The notes under the pieces: model-generated
Told to the model about the DNA's origin: nothing
Databases searched by the model: none
Seen by the model: only the letters and a program-made list of their open reading frames with translations
Translations under genes and position numbers: made by a program
NCBI RefSeq assembly: GCF_002217395.1
Contig: NZ_MUHD01000006.1
Span: 62,001 to 126,000 of the forward strand
Reading direction: 5' to 3'
Length of the DNA stretch: 64,000 nt
From: Flavobacterium plurextorum
GTDB taxonomy: Bacteria; Bacteroidota; Bacteroidia; Flavobacteriales; Flavobacteriaceae
Shown: positions 1 through 9,142 of the stretch, in pieces
How positions within the stretch are numbered: the stretch's first letter is position 1
Layout of the letters: each line of letters begins with the position of its first letter

Positions 1-1163
1 TAAGATACAGGCTGGCTAATATCCCCGGCAAACAGCTTTATACTGGTCTCTACGACGGGCAACAGTCCTATAACTTTGACATAGAAAAAGAGCTTTATTT
101 GCATGGTCAGGGAGACGATGGGAAGACTGGCTATTTCAGATGGAACACAACCTCTGGCGAGAAGGCAATTGTATATAAAGATTCACATATCGATCAGCTG
201 GCTTATAGTTCACGTAAGGAATATCTGTACTACAGGGAACAGCGATTCGACCTTTCTCCTCGGGTAATGGTAAAGAAGAAAGAGTCTGATCCTGTTTGTG
301 TTTTTCAGAGCAATCCGCAGCAGAAGAATTATTTCTGGGGAAGCTCTGAATTGATCGAATATGAAAACAAAAAAGGGGTAAGATTGAAAGGGGTTCTACG
401 TTACCCCGCTAATTATGATGCCCTGAAAAAATATCCAATGATAGTACATATTTACCAAAGGCAAAATCAGGAGCAACATAAATACATTAATCCTTCATTA
501 TCTCTTGAAGATGCGGATAATGATGCCATTTGGACCACTCAAGGCTATTTTGTACTACGACCAGATATAATAACAGAGCCTGACTTTCTTGGTTATTCAG
601 CACTGGATTGTGTCAGTGCAGCTGTAAATAAGGTTCTAGAAAAGGGGCTTATAAAATCCAATAAGATTGGGCTTATTGGACACTCCTTCGGAGCTTATCA
701 GGCTAATTTCATAATCACCCAGACGAATCTTTTCGCGGCAGCCGTTTCAAGTGCGGGCAGCAGTGACCTGAACAGTTTTTATTTTACACTGGCCAAAAAT
801 TTTTATTTCCCTAATATGTTTCGATTCACCGACGGGCAGTGGAAAACTAGCAATACCCCCTTTGAGAAACCAGAAGTTTATCAACTAAATTCCCCAATCA
901 ATTATGCAGATAAAATCAATACACCGCTTTTGCTATGGAGCGGAAAAGAGGATTATAATGTAGACCCGCATCAGAGCATGGAGTTTTATTTTGCCCTTCG
1001 TCTTCTTGGCAAGAAATGCATTATGCTTCTGTATCCTGAAGAAGGCCACGGGATCTCAAAACCAATTAATCAAATCGATATGATAAACCGTGTTCAGCAG
1101 TGGTTTGCTTACTATCTCAAAGATGATTTATCGGCACAATGGATAACCGAAGGCGTGAAATAA
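1..1163 (+). CDS. S9 family (prolyl oligopeptidase-like) peptidase, C-terminal part
   Basis: The frame is open from the left edge of the window, so the gene begins outside it and only its last 387 codons are seen. The protein ends in an alpha/beta-hydrolase domain of the S9 type. The nucleophile motif GHSFGAY has its Ser codon at 684-686, the acid lies in SGKEDYNVD and the His in EEGHG, so the catalytic triad is complete. Such enzymes cleave peptides or acylaminoacyl bonds, usually in the periplasm in this phylum. The gene converges on a DUF6520 gene with a shared hairpin terminator between them. The family is clear; the substrate is unknown. Confidence 0.88.
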   Translation, partial: RYRLANIPGKQLYTGLYDGQQSYNFDIEKELYLHGQGDDGKTGYFRWNTTSGEKAIVYKDSHIDQLAYSSRKEYLYYREQRFDLSPRVMVKKKESDPVCVFQSNPQQKNYFWGSSELIEYENKKGVRLKGVLRYPANYDALKKYPMIVHIYQRQNQEQHKYINPSLSLEDADNDAIWTTQGYFVLRPDIITEPDFLGYSALDCVSAAVNKVLEKGLIKSNKIGLIGHSFGAYQANFIITQTNLFAAAVSSAGSSDLNSFYFTLAKNFYFPNMFRFTDGQWKTSNTPFEKPEVYQLNSPINYADKINTPLLLWSGKEDYNVDPHQSMEFYFALRLLGKKCIMLLYPEEGHGISKPINQIDMINRVQQWFAYYLKDDLSAQWITEGVK

Positions 1164-1184
1164 ATTTTAAAATAAACTAAAAAA

Positions 1185-1215
1185 GCAATGCAGTTCCGCT
1201 TCGGAACTGCATTGC
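1185..1215. terminator. Bidirectional intrinsic terminator between convergent genes
   Basis: A perfect 14-bp inverted repeat (GCAATGCAGTTCCG and its complement) with a 3-nt loop lies between the S9 peptidase stop and the convergent DUF6520 stop. A-rich sequence on the left and T-rich sequence on the right suit termination from both sides. Confidence 0.8.
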
Positions 1216-1237
1216 CATTTATTGAAACCTCAAACCG

Positions 1238-1510
1238 TTAGTTTGCTGGTCGAAACAATACTTCATTACAGTTCCCTTGGGCATTTTTACCAAATGCCTG
1301 TGGTCCTGTTGCGCCGTTTAAACGGCAGACTTGGTTTCCGCTCGTCTCACAATTCACCTGAATATCGCAGGCTCCCTGTGCATTGAGAATATATCCCATT
1401 TTTGGTACAAGGTTTTTTTCAGTACTCTGCATGGACATAGTAGCAAATGCTCCGGTAATTCCCAGCGCAATAACTGCTGCCGGCATTACATTTTTTAAGA
1501 AAGTTTTCAT
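1238..1510 (-). CDS. DUF6520 family small secreted Cys-containing protein
   Basis: This 90-aa protein has an N-terminal hydrophobic segment ending in an Ala-rich stretch that looks like a Sec signal peptide. The mature part carries four Cys (in ACDIQ, VNCET, VCRLN and NCNEV). This matches the DUF6520 family of Bacteroidetes, which has no known function. It lies 82 bp downstream of a MauE-type membrane protein gene on the same strand and opposite an S9 peptidase gene. Disulfide bonding assisted by the MauE protein is a plausible inference from this layout, not something the sequence proves. Confidence 0.75.
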   Translation of the reverse strand: MKTFLKNVMPAAVIALGITGAFATMSMQSTEKNLVPKMGYILNAQGACDIQVNCETSGNQVCRLNGATGPQAFGKNAQGNCNEVLFRPAN

Positions 1511-1592
1511 AATAATAAATATTAAATTAAAAACATGATCTACTTTTTTCTACAGGTGTTCGATCTGGCTTCCTGACATTGGCCAATGTATT

Positions 1593-3128
1593 TTAATGCT
1601 GCTTTTTCAATCCAGCATTTTTATTTCTTTTTTTTAATATATCTCTAAGCTTATAAACAGCCAGCTCATCACTCATCAAAGCATACAAATTAGTATCTGT
1701 AACTATAAAGGATTGAAGCTTTTTATCCTCAACATTGTAGATTGCAAAACTCAGCAAATAAGCTTTTTTATTCAGGTCATATACATCAATTATCGCAGCC
1801 TGTTTCCATAATTTCCTATCTTCAAAACGTCCTTGAATTTTGGAGTTTATAAAAAGCAGGTTTGCATTTACAGCAAGATTTGCATTTACGGTCATCGGAG
1901 GTGTTGCCATTCTTCTCTCTGTATTATCCTTGAAATAAGCTACCTTAATTTGAGCATGCGATATTGTATCAATAGTATGACCGCGGTATAATAAATTTAA
2001 GTTTTCATCTGCAACCATAAATTCATTTCTGTAATAATAGAGATAAATCATCCGTTTCATTTTTTCACTATAGGCAAGCATCCCGTCAGTATCAAAAACA
2101 CCATCTATCTGTTGTTGTAAAAGTGTGTCGTTATAGATAATCTTTGGTGATCTTTCGGTTTTAAAGGTGCTTAAAATGTGAGCAGCATTCTTACCATTAT
2201 TAGACCTGAATAATACAGAAGTATTATCCACAGGCTCTGCGATTGTAAAATAATGCAGACCTTTTATTTCGCTGATCACTTTCCAATTATTTGTCCTTCC
2301 CCAAAAAATACAGGGAACGGTTCCATCCATCAAATAAAAGTAAGATCCTCTAACTAAAATTTTGATCCTTTTAAATGCTATATCTTTTGGGTTAAAAGAG
2401 ATTTTAAATGTCTGTTTAGTCTGTAAACCAGAATCAAAAACAATAATATGCAGTGGATCTGTGTAATTCCCAAGATAAACCTGATTGCCTCTGCTTCCAG
2501 CAAAATAATACGAATTGAATTTCAGATTTACTGTTTTTTGCAACATAATCGGATGTTGTGGATACCTTCTGATAAACGGATTTTCATGTTGCATAATTTG
2601 TTCCGATGATAAAAACAAAACAACAACTGTTATGATACTAAGTGCAACTGAAACTATAGTTATTTTTATCCCCACAACCGGTCTTGCAAAGGATTCACTT
2701 TCTATGCGTATATTATGTTCTAACAGAAGAGCCAACAATCCTAACAGTACAAAAACAATATTAAAAATCAGATGTACATCCCAGCTCATTTTCTCCAATA
2801 TACCACCACAAGAACAAGGAACAAAAGAACTGTAATGGAGTACAATAAAAATATATGCCGTAAACATGGTCATAATACTTACTGAAGCAAGTAGCCCCCA
2901 GTTTCTAAATCTTTTAACAACCAGTAACAGTACAATCAATAATTCACTCAGCGGTACTATCCAGAAAATCCAGGAAGCAAAAGCGCTTAAAAGAGGAGAC
3001 TGTCCAAGTTGCAGATGGAAGTTCTCATAGTCGAGTAATTTGCTCACTGCTGCATATACAAATAGAAGTATATACAATAGACAAATTGCGTCCAGAATTA
3101 CACTCTTAATCTTTATATTCAGTTTCAT
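1593..3128 (-). CDS. MauE/DoxX-type redox-associated membrane protein with large C-terminal domain
   Basis: The 511-aa protein begins with a MauE-like membrane domain: about four helices within residues 10-137, with the typical PCSCGG motif (Cys105 and Cys107) followed by KMSWDVHLIFN. A fifth helix lies at about 150-172. The remaining 340 residues are probably extracytoplasmic and rich in short beta-strand-like segments, but I recognise no family there. MauE domains belong to the DoxX/VKOR-like group and support disulfide or quinone redox steps. The downstream gene encodes a four-Cys secreted peptide, a possible client. Confidence 0.72.
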   Translation of the reverse strand: MKLNIKIKSVILDAICLLYILLFVYAAVSKLLDYENFHLQLGQSPLLSAFASWIFWIVPLSELLIVLLLVVKRFRNWGLLASVSIMTMFTAYIFIVLHYSSFVPCSCGGILEKMSWDVHLIFNIVFVLLGLLALLLEHNIRIESESFARPVVGIKITIVSVALSIITVVVLFLSSEQIMQHENPFIRRYPQHPIMLQKTVNLKFNSYYFAGSRGNQVYLGNYTDPLHIIVFDSGLQTKQTFKISFNPKDIAFKRIKILVRGSYFYLMDGTVPCIFWGRTNNWKVISEIKGLHYFTIAEPVDNTSVLFRSNNGKNAAHILSTFKTERSPKIIYNDTLLQQQIDGVFDTDGMLAYSEKMKRMIYLYYYRNEFMVADENLNLLYRGHTIDTISHAQIKVAYFKDNTERRMATPPMTVNANLAVNANLLFINSKIQGRFEDRKLWKQAAIIDVYDLNKKAYLLSFAIYNVEDKKLQSFIVTDTNLYALMSDELAVYKLRDILKKRNKNAGLKKQH

Positions 3129-3354
3129 GTTTTCTATAGATTTAAGCTGATATAATTAATGAATACTAAATCGGTATCATTCATATGAAATTTTTATTCT
3201 AGTTTTAAGTTTTGCTGTTATTCACCTAATAAATCTTAACAACATAATTTAAATTTCCTTAAACCCTAAAAAATGAAAAGCATTTTAACTGTGATTCAAT
3301 TGTTTGGAGTTGGGGCGAAAACAAAATTACAACAGCTTGTTTTATAGTACGTTA

Positions 3355-3386
3355 TCAAAATCCGACATCAATTTGTCAAAATCCGA
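3355..3386. promoter_or_regulatory. Two direct repeats 21 bp apart in the 377-bp region upstream of the MauE-type gene
   Basis: The 11-mer TCAAAATCCGA occurs at 3355-3365 and 3376-3386, exactly 21 bp apart, i.e. about two helical turns. This fits a regulator binding direct repeats on one DNA face (AraC or LytTR type) and acting on the minus-strand gene that starts at 3128. The rest of 3129-3443 is AT-rich and shows no gene. Confidence 0.4.
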
Positions 3387-3443
3387 TATTTTAGTTAAAG
3401 TTTTAATAAAAACAGTGGTAAAATAAATTTGATAATAAAAAAG

Positions 3444-3476
3444 GGTTCAAATAAACAATAATTGTTTATTTGAACC
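3444..3476 (-). terminator. Intrinsic terminator of the small gene at 3506-3799
   Basis: Perfect 15-bp arms (GGTTCAAATAAACAA and its complement) enclose a 3-nt loop. Read on the minus strand, the hairpin is followed by a run of six T. It lies 29 bp beyond the stop of the minus-strand gene. Confidence 0.8.
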
Positions 3477-3505
3477 TCTCATGTTTTCGTGCTTTTTTTA
3501 ATCTG

Positions 3506-3799
3506 TTATGACTTTCCTGTCTCATTTAATGTGTTGAGCTTTTCACTAAGTTCTATAAGCCCTGCTTTTAGAAGACATTCCTCTCCAAACAGTTTTAAAT
3601 CCTGTAGATTATCTTCTGAAACACTTGTTAAGAGTATCGATGGTTTATCATCTCCTTTAGCTGCTAACCCACGTTGAATAACATGGTTTAATAACAACAC
3701 ATTTTTTCGTGAAATTTTCAAATCAATCTTCACTACATCATTCATGCTAGGGATACTAAGCACAGTATCAAAAACCTTGGCCACATCATTTGTTGTCAT
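3506..3799 (-). CDS. Hypothetical 97-aa protein
   Basis: I do not recognise this family. The protein is soluble, mixed charge, with no signal peptide or membrane segment; motifs such as KIDLKISRKNVLLLNHVIQRG and LLKAGLIELSEKLN suggest an alpha/beta then helical fold. The ATG at 3799 is preferred over an upstream in-frame GTG at 3808. It is a monocistronic unit: -7 box at 3834-3841, a 19-bp palindrome behind it and a strong terminator after it. It lies next to the mobilisation genes and could be element cargo or a regulator of them, but nothing shows this directly. Confidence 0.6.
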   Translation of the reverse strand: MTTNDVAKVFDTVLSIPSMNDVVKIDLKISRKNVLLLNHVIQRGLAAKGDDKPSILLTSVSEDNLQDLKLFGEECLLKAGLIELSEKLNTLNETGKS

Positions 3800-3833
3800 A
3801 ATCTTCACATTTTTAATTAATAATTTATTTATA

Positions 3834-3841
3834 CAAAGGTA
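3834..3841 (-). promoter_or_regulatory. Bacteroidetes -7 box (TACCTTTG) for the 97-aa gene
   Basis: On the minus strand the octamer fits TAnnTTTG and lies 35 bp upstream of the ATG at 3799. Confidence 0.55.
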
Positions 3842-3862
3842 TAAAGCTAGTCCTAAAATGTC

Positions 3863-3881
3863 ATGGACATAATATGTCCAT
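3863..3881. promoter_or_regulatory. 19-bp palindrome, probable operator
   Basis: ATGGACATA-A-TATGTCCAT is a perfect palindrome with 9-bp arms and one central base. It ends 21 bp upstream of the minus-strand -7 box at 3834-3841, so it covers the expected -33 region. A dimeric repressor bound there would block transcription of the 97-aa gene. Confidence 0.55.
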
Positions 3882-4314
3882 CATAGGTAAAATCCATTTC
3901 GCTTACTTAATTTTGTATCTGAAATATCAGGAAAGGGTAAAATGAGCAATCAAAAACCTTCTCTAAAACGGTCAGGATTTTGTTGTTTTAAAATTCATTT
4001 ATTGCTGTGAAAGAGCACGTTTTTCAATCTAAAATCCAGAGGATAATTTGACGTTATAGTTAACATTTTACATTAGTTCCGAATTATATGCAGTGTGCAC
4101 TTTCTTTGAGTTTTAAAAATAAAAGTCAAACAGATTTTATAAAAGGATATTTAACTTTAATGACTTAATGGATACAGTATTAAATTTCCGGAATACTACA
4201 ATTAATACATCACATAATATAAAAACAGTCTGTAAAAAGAGAAATTTAAGTTTTGAGTGTTTTAGAAATATTAGAATGTCTAAAGAACATCTTAAAGTAT
4301 CAGCAAGATTGCAA

Positions 4315-4390
4315 CGTTCCTGCAATCGGCCAGATGTCCGGTTGTTAAACAACCGATCTGTCTGCTCTACACTCGGAACTCGTGAGCAGT
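4315..4390 (+). other. Candidate oriT/regulatory region of the first mobilisation module
   Basis: The gene-free stretch 3882-4437 lies directly before the first mob gene, the usual place for oriT in Bacteroidetes elements. It contains a perfect 8-bp inverted repeat with a 1-base centre at 4339-4355 (CGGTTGTT/AACAACCG) and a second repeat CTGCTC/GAGCAG at 4362-4389. Short open frames across it have no protein-like character. The nick site cannot be read from sequence alone. Confidence 0.4.
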
Positions 4391-4437
4391 GAAACTACAA
4401 GGATAAAAAAAGAGTTTGATAACAATGAAAAAGAGAA

Positions 4438-4833
4438 ATGATGGAAAAAGAAAATTCAAACAGAACACGCATAGTCGGATTACGCTTTACACCCGAAGAG
4501 TATGTGAAAATTGAGCGCAAATGGAAAGCCAGTACTTCCCGTAAGCTAAGTGACTACATTCGCAGACACTTATTTGACAAGCCTGTTACAACTAAATTTC
4601 GTAATGAATCCCTTGACGAATTTATGCTAGAAATTATACGGCTTCGAGGGGAACTAAGTGCCATTGGAAACAACTTTAACCAGGCAGTAAAAAAGCTGCA
4701 TACACTGAATCAGATTCCGGAATTTAAAGTATGGATTATTAGCGCTGAACTAGATAAAAAAAACCTATTGGAGAAGGTTGAAGAAATCAAGCAATACATC
4801 CAGCAAATTTCGGTAAGATGGTTGCGATCATAA
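4438..4833 (+). CDS. Plasmid mobilisation relaxosome protein (MobC/MobA-like)
   Basis: The 131-aa basic protein has an N-terminal RTRIVGLRFTPEEYVKIERKWKAS segment typical of ribbon-helix-helix relaxosome proteins, followed by helical sequence with the conserved IGNNFNQAVKKLH motif of the MobC family. It would bind oriT and help the relaxase open the strands. Its end overlaps the relaxase start by 16 bp, so the two are translationally coupled. The next codon is also ATG, so the start could be 4441. Bacteroides nomenclature would call it MobA. Confidence 0.82.
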   Translation: MMEKENSNRTRIVGLRFTPEEYVKIERKWKASTSRKLSDYIRRHLFDKPVTTKFRNESLDEFMLEIIRLRGELSAIGNNFNQAVKKLHTLNQIPEFKVWIISAELDKKNLLEKVEEIKQYIQQISVRWLRS

Positions 4834-6122
4834 AAACCGGACATTCGATACACAGTATTTTTAACTACAACGAAAACAAAGTAAAACAAGGAGTAGCAGA
4901 ATGTATCGGCGAAGGAAATTATCCTTTGGATGCGGATAAAATGAGTGATACTATGAAACTAAACCGGTTTCTAAAACAAGCCGCTTTAAATGACAATGTA
5001 AAGCGTAGCAGCGTACATATATCGCTCAACTTTGATCCGTCTGAAAACTATTCAAAAGATAAACTGATGGAAGTCGCTAATTCATATATGGAAAAAATTG
5101 GTTTTGGACAGCAGCCTTATCTGGTATACCAGCATCACGATTCAGGACATCCTCACATTCACATTACCTCCATAAAAGTAAGAGCAGATGGAAGTAGAAT
5201 TAATATGCATAATATAGGCCGCAATCAATCTGAAACGGCAAGAAAAGAAATCGAAAAATCCTTTGGACTCGTCGTAGCTGAGGGACGTACAAAAAATCAG
5301 AATATCGAACTTCAGCCTATTTCAAAAGGCAAAGTCAGATACGGAAGAATCCAGTCCAAAAAAGCAATTTCAAATGTATTGTCTCAGGTTCTTTCGTCTT
5401 ATAAATTTGCTAGCCTTGCAGAGTTCAATGCCGTACTCAGACAATATAATGTTTTGGCTGACCGGGGCAATGAAAATTCAAGAATATTTAAAGCTAAAGG
5501 ATTAGTGTATCGCATACTTGATGAAAATGGAAAACCTATTGGAGTACCTATAAAGGCTAGTGACTTTTATTATAAACCAACTCTAAAGTTTTTAGAAGAA
5601 AAATTTAAAACCAATACTACCAATCAAATTTCAGATATCAGAAGGGTAAAAAATGCTATCGATATGGCTTTTTTAAGAACGAAAATATCACTTTCAGAAC
5701 TGGTCAAAATACTGGAAAAAGAGGGAATAAATACCGTTTTTAGAAAAAATACAGAAGGATTACTTTACGGAATTACCTATGTCGACCATACCACAAAATG
5801 TGTTTTTAACGGCAGTACACTGGGCAAACAATACAGTGCAAAAGCAATACAGGAACGTTGTACATCCATTAATCCAACCGAGCAAAAAAATCCAAATTTG
5901 ATTAGTACAAAATTACACGAAATCACATTTGAAACGTCGAAGTCGGAAATTATTGCAGGACTTTTTGGTGATGATTTTAGAGATAACAAATACATAGGTA
6001 CCGATAACATAATGAGGCAGCTATGGGATATGCTTACGCAATCTGAACAGACGTCTGCTTACCTTCCATACGAGCTTAGAAACAAAAAGAAAAAAAGACG
6101 AGGACAGTCTAATAATCGATAA
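4818..6122 (+). CDS. Relaxase/mobilisation nuclease (MobB-like)
   Basis: The 434-aa protein has the N-terminal relaxase domain of the MOBP-like group: a possible nucleophile Tyr near residue 19 (IFNYNENK), the conserved SVHISLNF strand, and the metal-binding histidine motif HHDSGHPHIHI near 105-115. It would nick oriT, bind the 5' end and carry the strand to the coupling protein. The C-terminal half (180-434) is less conserved and ends in a basic tail. It overlaps the accessory gene upstream and precedes the coupling-protein gene by 10 bp. Confidence 0.88.
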   Translation: MVAIIKTGHSIHSIFNYNENKVKQGVAECIGEGNYPLDADKMSDTMKLNRFLKQAALNDNVKRSSVHISLNFDPSENYSKDKLMEVANSYMEKIGFGQQPYLVYQHHDSGHPHIHITSIKVRADGSRINMHNIGRNQSETARKEIEKSFGLVVAEGRTKNQNIELQPISKGKVRYGRIQSKKAISNVLSQVLSSYKFASLAEFNAVLRQYNVLADRGNENSRIFKAKGLVYRILDENGKPIGVPIKASDFYYKPTLKFLEEKFKTNTTNQISDIRRVKNAIDMAFLRTKISLSELVKILEKEGINTVFRKNTEGLLYGITYVDHTTKCVFNGSTLGKQYSAKAIQERCTSINPTEQKNPNLISTKLHEITFETSKSEIIAGLFGDDFRDNKYIGTDNIMRQLWDMLTQSEQTSAYLPYELRNKKKKRRGQSNNR

Positions 6123-6132
6123 AATTTAAATT

Positions 6133-8121
6133 ATGGCTATGCAGACAGGAGAAAACGAACAGGCACTGAGAAAGATCTTGGATATGACAAGACTCATTAG
6201 TATTATTATTTTAGTAATCCATTTTTATTATTACTGCTACGCTGCCTTTCAGCAGTGGCATCTGGTCAGTGGGTTTAGTGATAAAATTATGGGAAATATT
6301 TACCAGACAGGATTGTTCAGTAATTTTCATAAATCTAAACTTTTTGCACTAGGATTTTTAATCATTTCCTTAATTGGTGCCAAAGGGCGAAAAGATGAAA
6401 AGCTGAATTACAAAACAGCTTTGGCTTACATCATAACTGGGATTCTTATTTACTTTATAAGTTGTCTTTCACTTTACCTGGAAATTGAACTAATGCTGGC
6501 AGCAATTGCTTACATGACTATAACTTCCATTGGATTTCTTCTGATGCTTACTGGTGGTACATTACTCTCGCGTATTATAAAAAACAGGCTCAACAGCAAA
6601 GATATTTTTAATAAAGAAAATGAAACTTTTCCTCAGGAAGAAAGACTTCTGGAAAATGAATATTCTATTAACCTGCCGGCTCGCTATCATTTAAAGGATA
6701 AGTTACGGGACAGCTGGATAAACATTATTAATCCCTTTAGAGGATTGCTTGTTTCAGGCACTCCTGGGGCAGGAAAATCCTATTTTGTCATACGTCATGT
6801 TATTACCCAGCACATCCGTAAAAAGTTCACCATGTTTGTCTATGATTTCAAGTTTGATGACCTGACTAGAATTGTCTACAATAATTGGCTTAAATACAAA
6901 CATCTTTATCCGAAATTACCACAGTTTTATGTTATTAATTTTGATGATCTGACCCGAAGCAACCGCTGTAATCCTTTAGAGCCTTCAGGTATGAGTGATA
7001 TTACCGATGCCTCAGAATCAGCTAGGACTATTTTGCTCGGACTCAACAGGGAATGGATCAAAAGACAGGGTGATTTTTTTGTGGAATCACCGATTAATTT
7101 TCTCTCTGCTATAATATGGTATTTACGAAAATACAAAGACGGCGAATTCTGTACGCTTCCCCATGTAATTGAGCTTATGCAAGTTGATTACGATGATCTT
7201 TTTACACTGCTCCGAACGGAAAAAGAAATAGAGGTGCTTATTAATCCTTTTGTCAATGCCTACCTAAATAATGTAATGGACCAATTGGAGGGGCAGATTG
7301 CTTCAGCAAAAATTGCCATGGCAAGGCTTTCCTCACCACAATTGTATTATGTTTTGTCCGGCAGCGATTTCACATTGGACATCAATAATCCAGACGATCC
7401 CAAGATCGTATGTATGGGTAATAATCCACAAAAAATACAGATATATGGAGCTGTATTGTCTCTTTATGTAAACCGATTGGTAAAGCAGGTAAACCAAAAA
7501 AATAAACAGAAAAGCAGTTTGATATTCGATGAATTTCCAACTATTTATCTCAATAATATGGATAGTCTAATTGCCACAGCCAGAAGTAATAAAGTAGCAA
7601 CTTGTTTGGGGATTCAGGATTTTAGCCAGTTGCGTAAAGATTATGGACGGGAACAGGCGGATGTGATTATGAATATTGTTGGGAACATAGTCAGCGGACA
7701 GGTTACAGGAGATACTGCCAAGCAATTATCAGAGCGTTTCGGAAAAATCATGCAGGACAGGGAAAGCCTTTCCATTAATAGTGGGGATACTTCTATTAGC
7801 CGGTCCAAACAATTAGAATCTGCAGTACCGCCGTCCAAAATTTCCGGACTTAGTTCGGGTGAATTTGTAGGTATGGTAGCGGATGATCCGGACTGTAAAA
7901 TTGAACTCAAAACATTTCATTCTGAAATAATAAATGACCATGAAGCCTTGAAAAAAGAACAGGATAATTACGTCGATATTCCTGTCATTCGAAAAGTCGA
8001 TAATTCGATGGTACAACGAAATTATCTGCAAATAAAAAAGGACATCAAGGATATCATTTATACTGAAAAGGAAAGATTATTAAATGATATTGAATTGAGC
8101 CATCTGGTAATTAAGAAATGA
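6133..8121 (+). CDS. TraG/TraD-type type IV coupling protein (Bacteroides MobC type)
   Basis: The 662-aa protein starts with four membrane segments (about 21-37, 70-84, 96-116 and 120-142), then a cytosolic ATPase domain with Walker A GTPGAGKS at 209-216 and Walker B LIFDEF near 463-468. This is the pump that feeds relaxase-bound DNA into a conjugation pore. No mating-pore (tra) genes are in the window, so they would lie elsewhere or be supplied in trans. Its stop overlaps the next start (ATGA). Confidence 0.88.
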   Translation: MAMQTGENEQALRKILDMTRLISIIILVIHFYYYCYAAFQQWHLVSGFSDKIMGNIYQTGLFSNFHKSKLFALGFLIISLIGAKGRKDEKLNYKTALAYIITGILIYFISCLSLYLEIELMLAAIAYMTITSIGFLLMLTGGTLLSRIIKNRLNSKDIFNKENETFPQEERLLENEYSINLPARYHLKDKLRDSWINIINPFRGLLVSGTPGAGKSYFVIRHVITQHIRKKFTMFVYDFKFDDLTRIVYNNWLKYKHLYPKLPQFYVINFDDLTRSNRCNPLEPSGMSDITDASESARTILLGLNREWIKRQGDFFVESPINFLSAIIWYLRKYKDGEFCTLPHVIELMQVDYDDLFTLLRTEKEIEVLINPFVNAYLNNVMDQLEGQIASAKIAMARLSSPQLYYVLSGSDFTLDINNPDDPKIVCMGNNPQKIQIYGAVLSLYVNRLVKQVNQKNKQKSSLIFDEFPTIYLNNMDSLIATARSNKVATCLGIQDFSQLRKDYGREQADVIMNIVGNIVSGQVTGDTAKQLSERFGKIMQDRESLSINSGDTSISRSKQLESAVPPSKISGLSSGEFVGMVADDPDCKIELKTFHSEIINDHEALKKEQDNYVDIPVIRKVDNSMVQRNYLQIKKDIKDIIYTEKERLLNDIELSHLVIKK

Positions 8122-9113
8122 TAATAAATAAAAACTTAAACTTAGAAATAATGATACAGGAAGAATTTACCGATATAATCCAATTAATAAAACAATCCAG
8201 ATCAAATGCTATTACAGCAGTTAACACTGAAATGATCAATCTGTACTGGAATATTGGACAGTACATCCACAATCGTATTGAAACCGAAGAATGGGGAAAA
8301 TCAGTTGTGAAAGAACTGGCCGATTTTCTGCAGAAAAGCGAACCGGATTTAAAGGGATTTTCGGATAAAAATCTTTGGAGAATGAAGCAGTTTTATCAGA
8401 CCTATAAAGCTTTTCCAAAACTCTCAGCACTGCTGAGAGAAATTAGCTGGACCAATAATCTCATTATTTTAAGCAGGACCAAGTCAATCGAAGAACAGGA
8501 ATTTTACCTGCGCCTTTCAAGTCAGGAGAAATTTAGTTCAAGGGAATTGGAAAGGCAGATAAACAGCGGAGTTTTTGAAAGAACAATGATTGGAAATTCA
8601 AAAGTCTCATCAGTGATGAGAGAATTACATCCCGATATCGCAAATACCTTTAAAGACAGCTACATCTTTGATTTTTTAAACCTTTCTGAATCCTACAGCG
8701 AGAGTGATTTACAAAAAGGTCTGATCAATCAGATGAAAAATTTTATTCTTGAATTAGGCAAAGATTTTTTATTTATAGGAGAAGAATATAAAGTTCAGGT
8801 TGGACATAGTGATTTTTATATTGATCTGGTATTTTATCATCGAGGGTTGCAATGTCTTGTTGCATTTGAGTTAAAATCAGATAAGTTTAAACCCGAACAT
8901 TTGGGGCAGTTAAATTTTTACTTAGAAGCTCTGGATAGAGATGTGAAAAAGCAAAACGAAAATCCAAGTATTGGTATTTTATTATGCAAAGACCAGGATC
9001 ACGCAGTTGTAGAATATGCTTTAAGCCGAAGTCTCTCTCCAACGATGGTTGCAGAATATAAAATTCAACTGCCGGACAAAAGACTATTAACACAAAAGCT
9101 GACCGATCTTTAA
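8118..9113 (+). CDS. YhcG/DUF1016-type PDDEXK nuclease family protein
   Basis: The N-terminal part (INLYWNIGQYIHNRIETEEWG, SDKNLWRMKQFY, LSWTN-like ISWTNN) matches the DUF1016 N domain. The C-terminal half holds a PDDEXK nuclease core: FYIDLVFYH, then FELKSDKF with the ExK motif. Some members of this superfamily act in recombination or phage restriction; the precise role of this one is unknown. Its start overlaps the coupling-protein stop by four bases, so it is co-translated with the mobilisation genes. An internal ATG at 8151 is an alternative start. Confidence 0.8.
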   Translation: MIINKNLNLEIMIQEEFTDIIQLIKQSRSNAITAVNTEMINLYWNIGQYIHNRIETEEWGKSVVKELADFLQKSEPDLKGFSDKNLWRMKQFYQTYKAFPKLSALLREISWTNNLIILSRTKSIEEQEFYLRLSSQEKFSSRELERQINSGVFERTMIGNSKVSSVMRELHPDIANTFKDSYIFDFLNLSESYSESDLQKGLINQMKNFILELGKDFLFIGEEYKVQVGHSDFYIDLVFYHRGLQCLVAFELKSDKFKPEHLGQLNFYLEALDRDVKKQNENPSIGILLCKDQDHAVVEYALSRSLSPTMVAEYKIQLPDKRLLTQKLTDL

Positions 9114-9142
9114 TTAATTTTTAAGAACCGTATTATAAACTA

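Noticed and set aside
3129-3505. Possible CRISPR array from the repeated 11-mer
   Set aside because: Only two copies with a 10-bp gap and no cas genes; the regulator-site reading fits better.
4137-4392. Short open frames on both strands before the first mob gene
   Set aside because: They overlap each other and the inverted repeats of the candidate oriT, and the translations look random.
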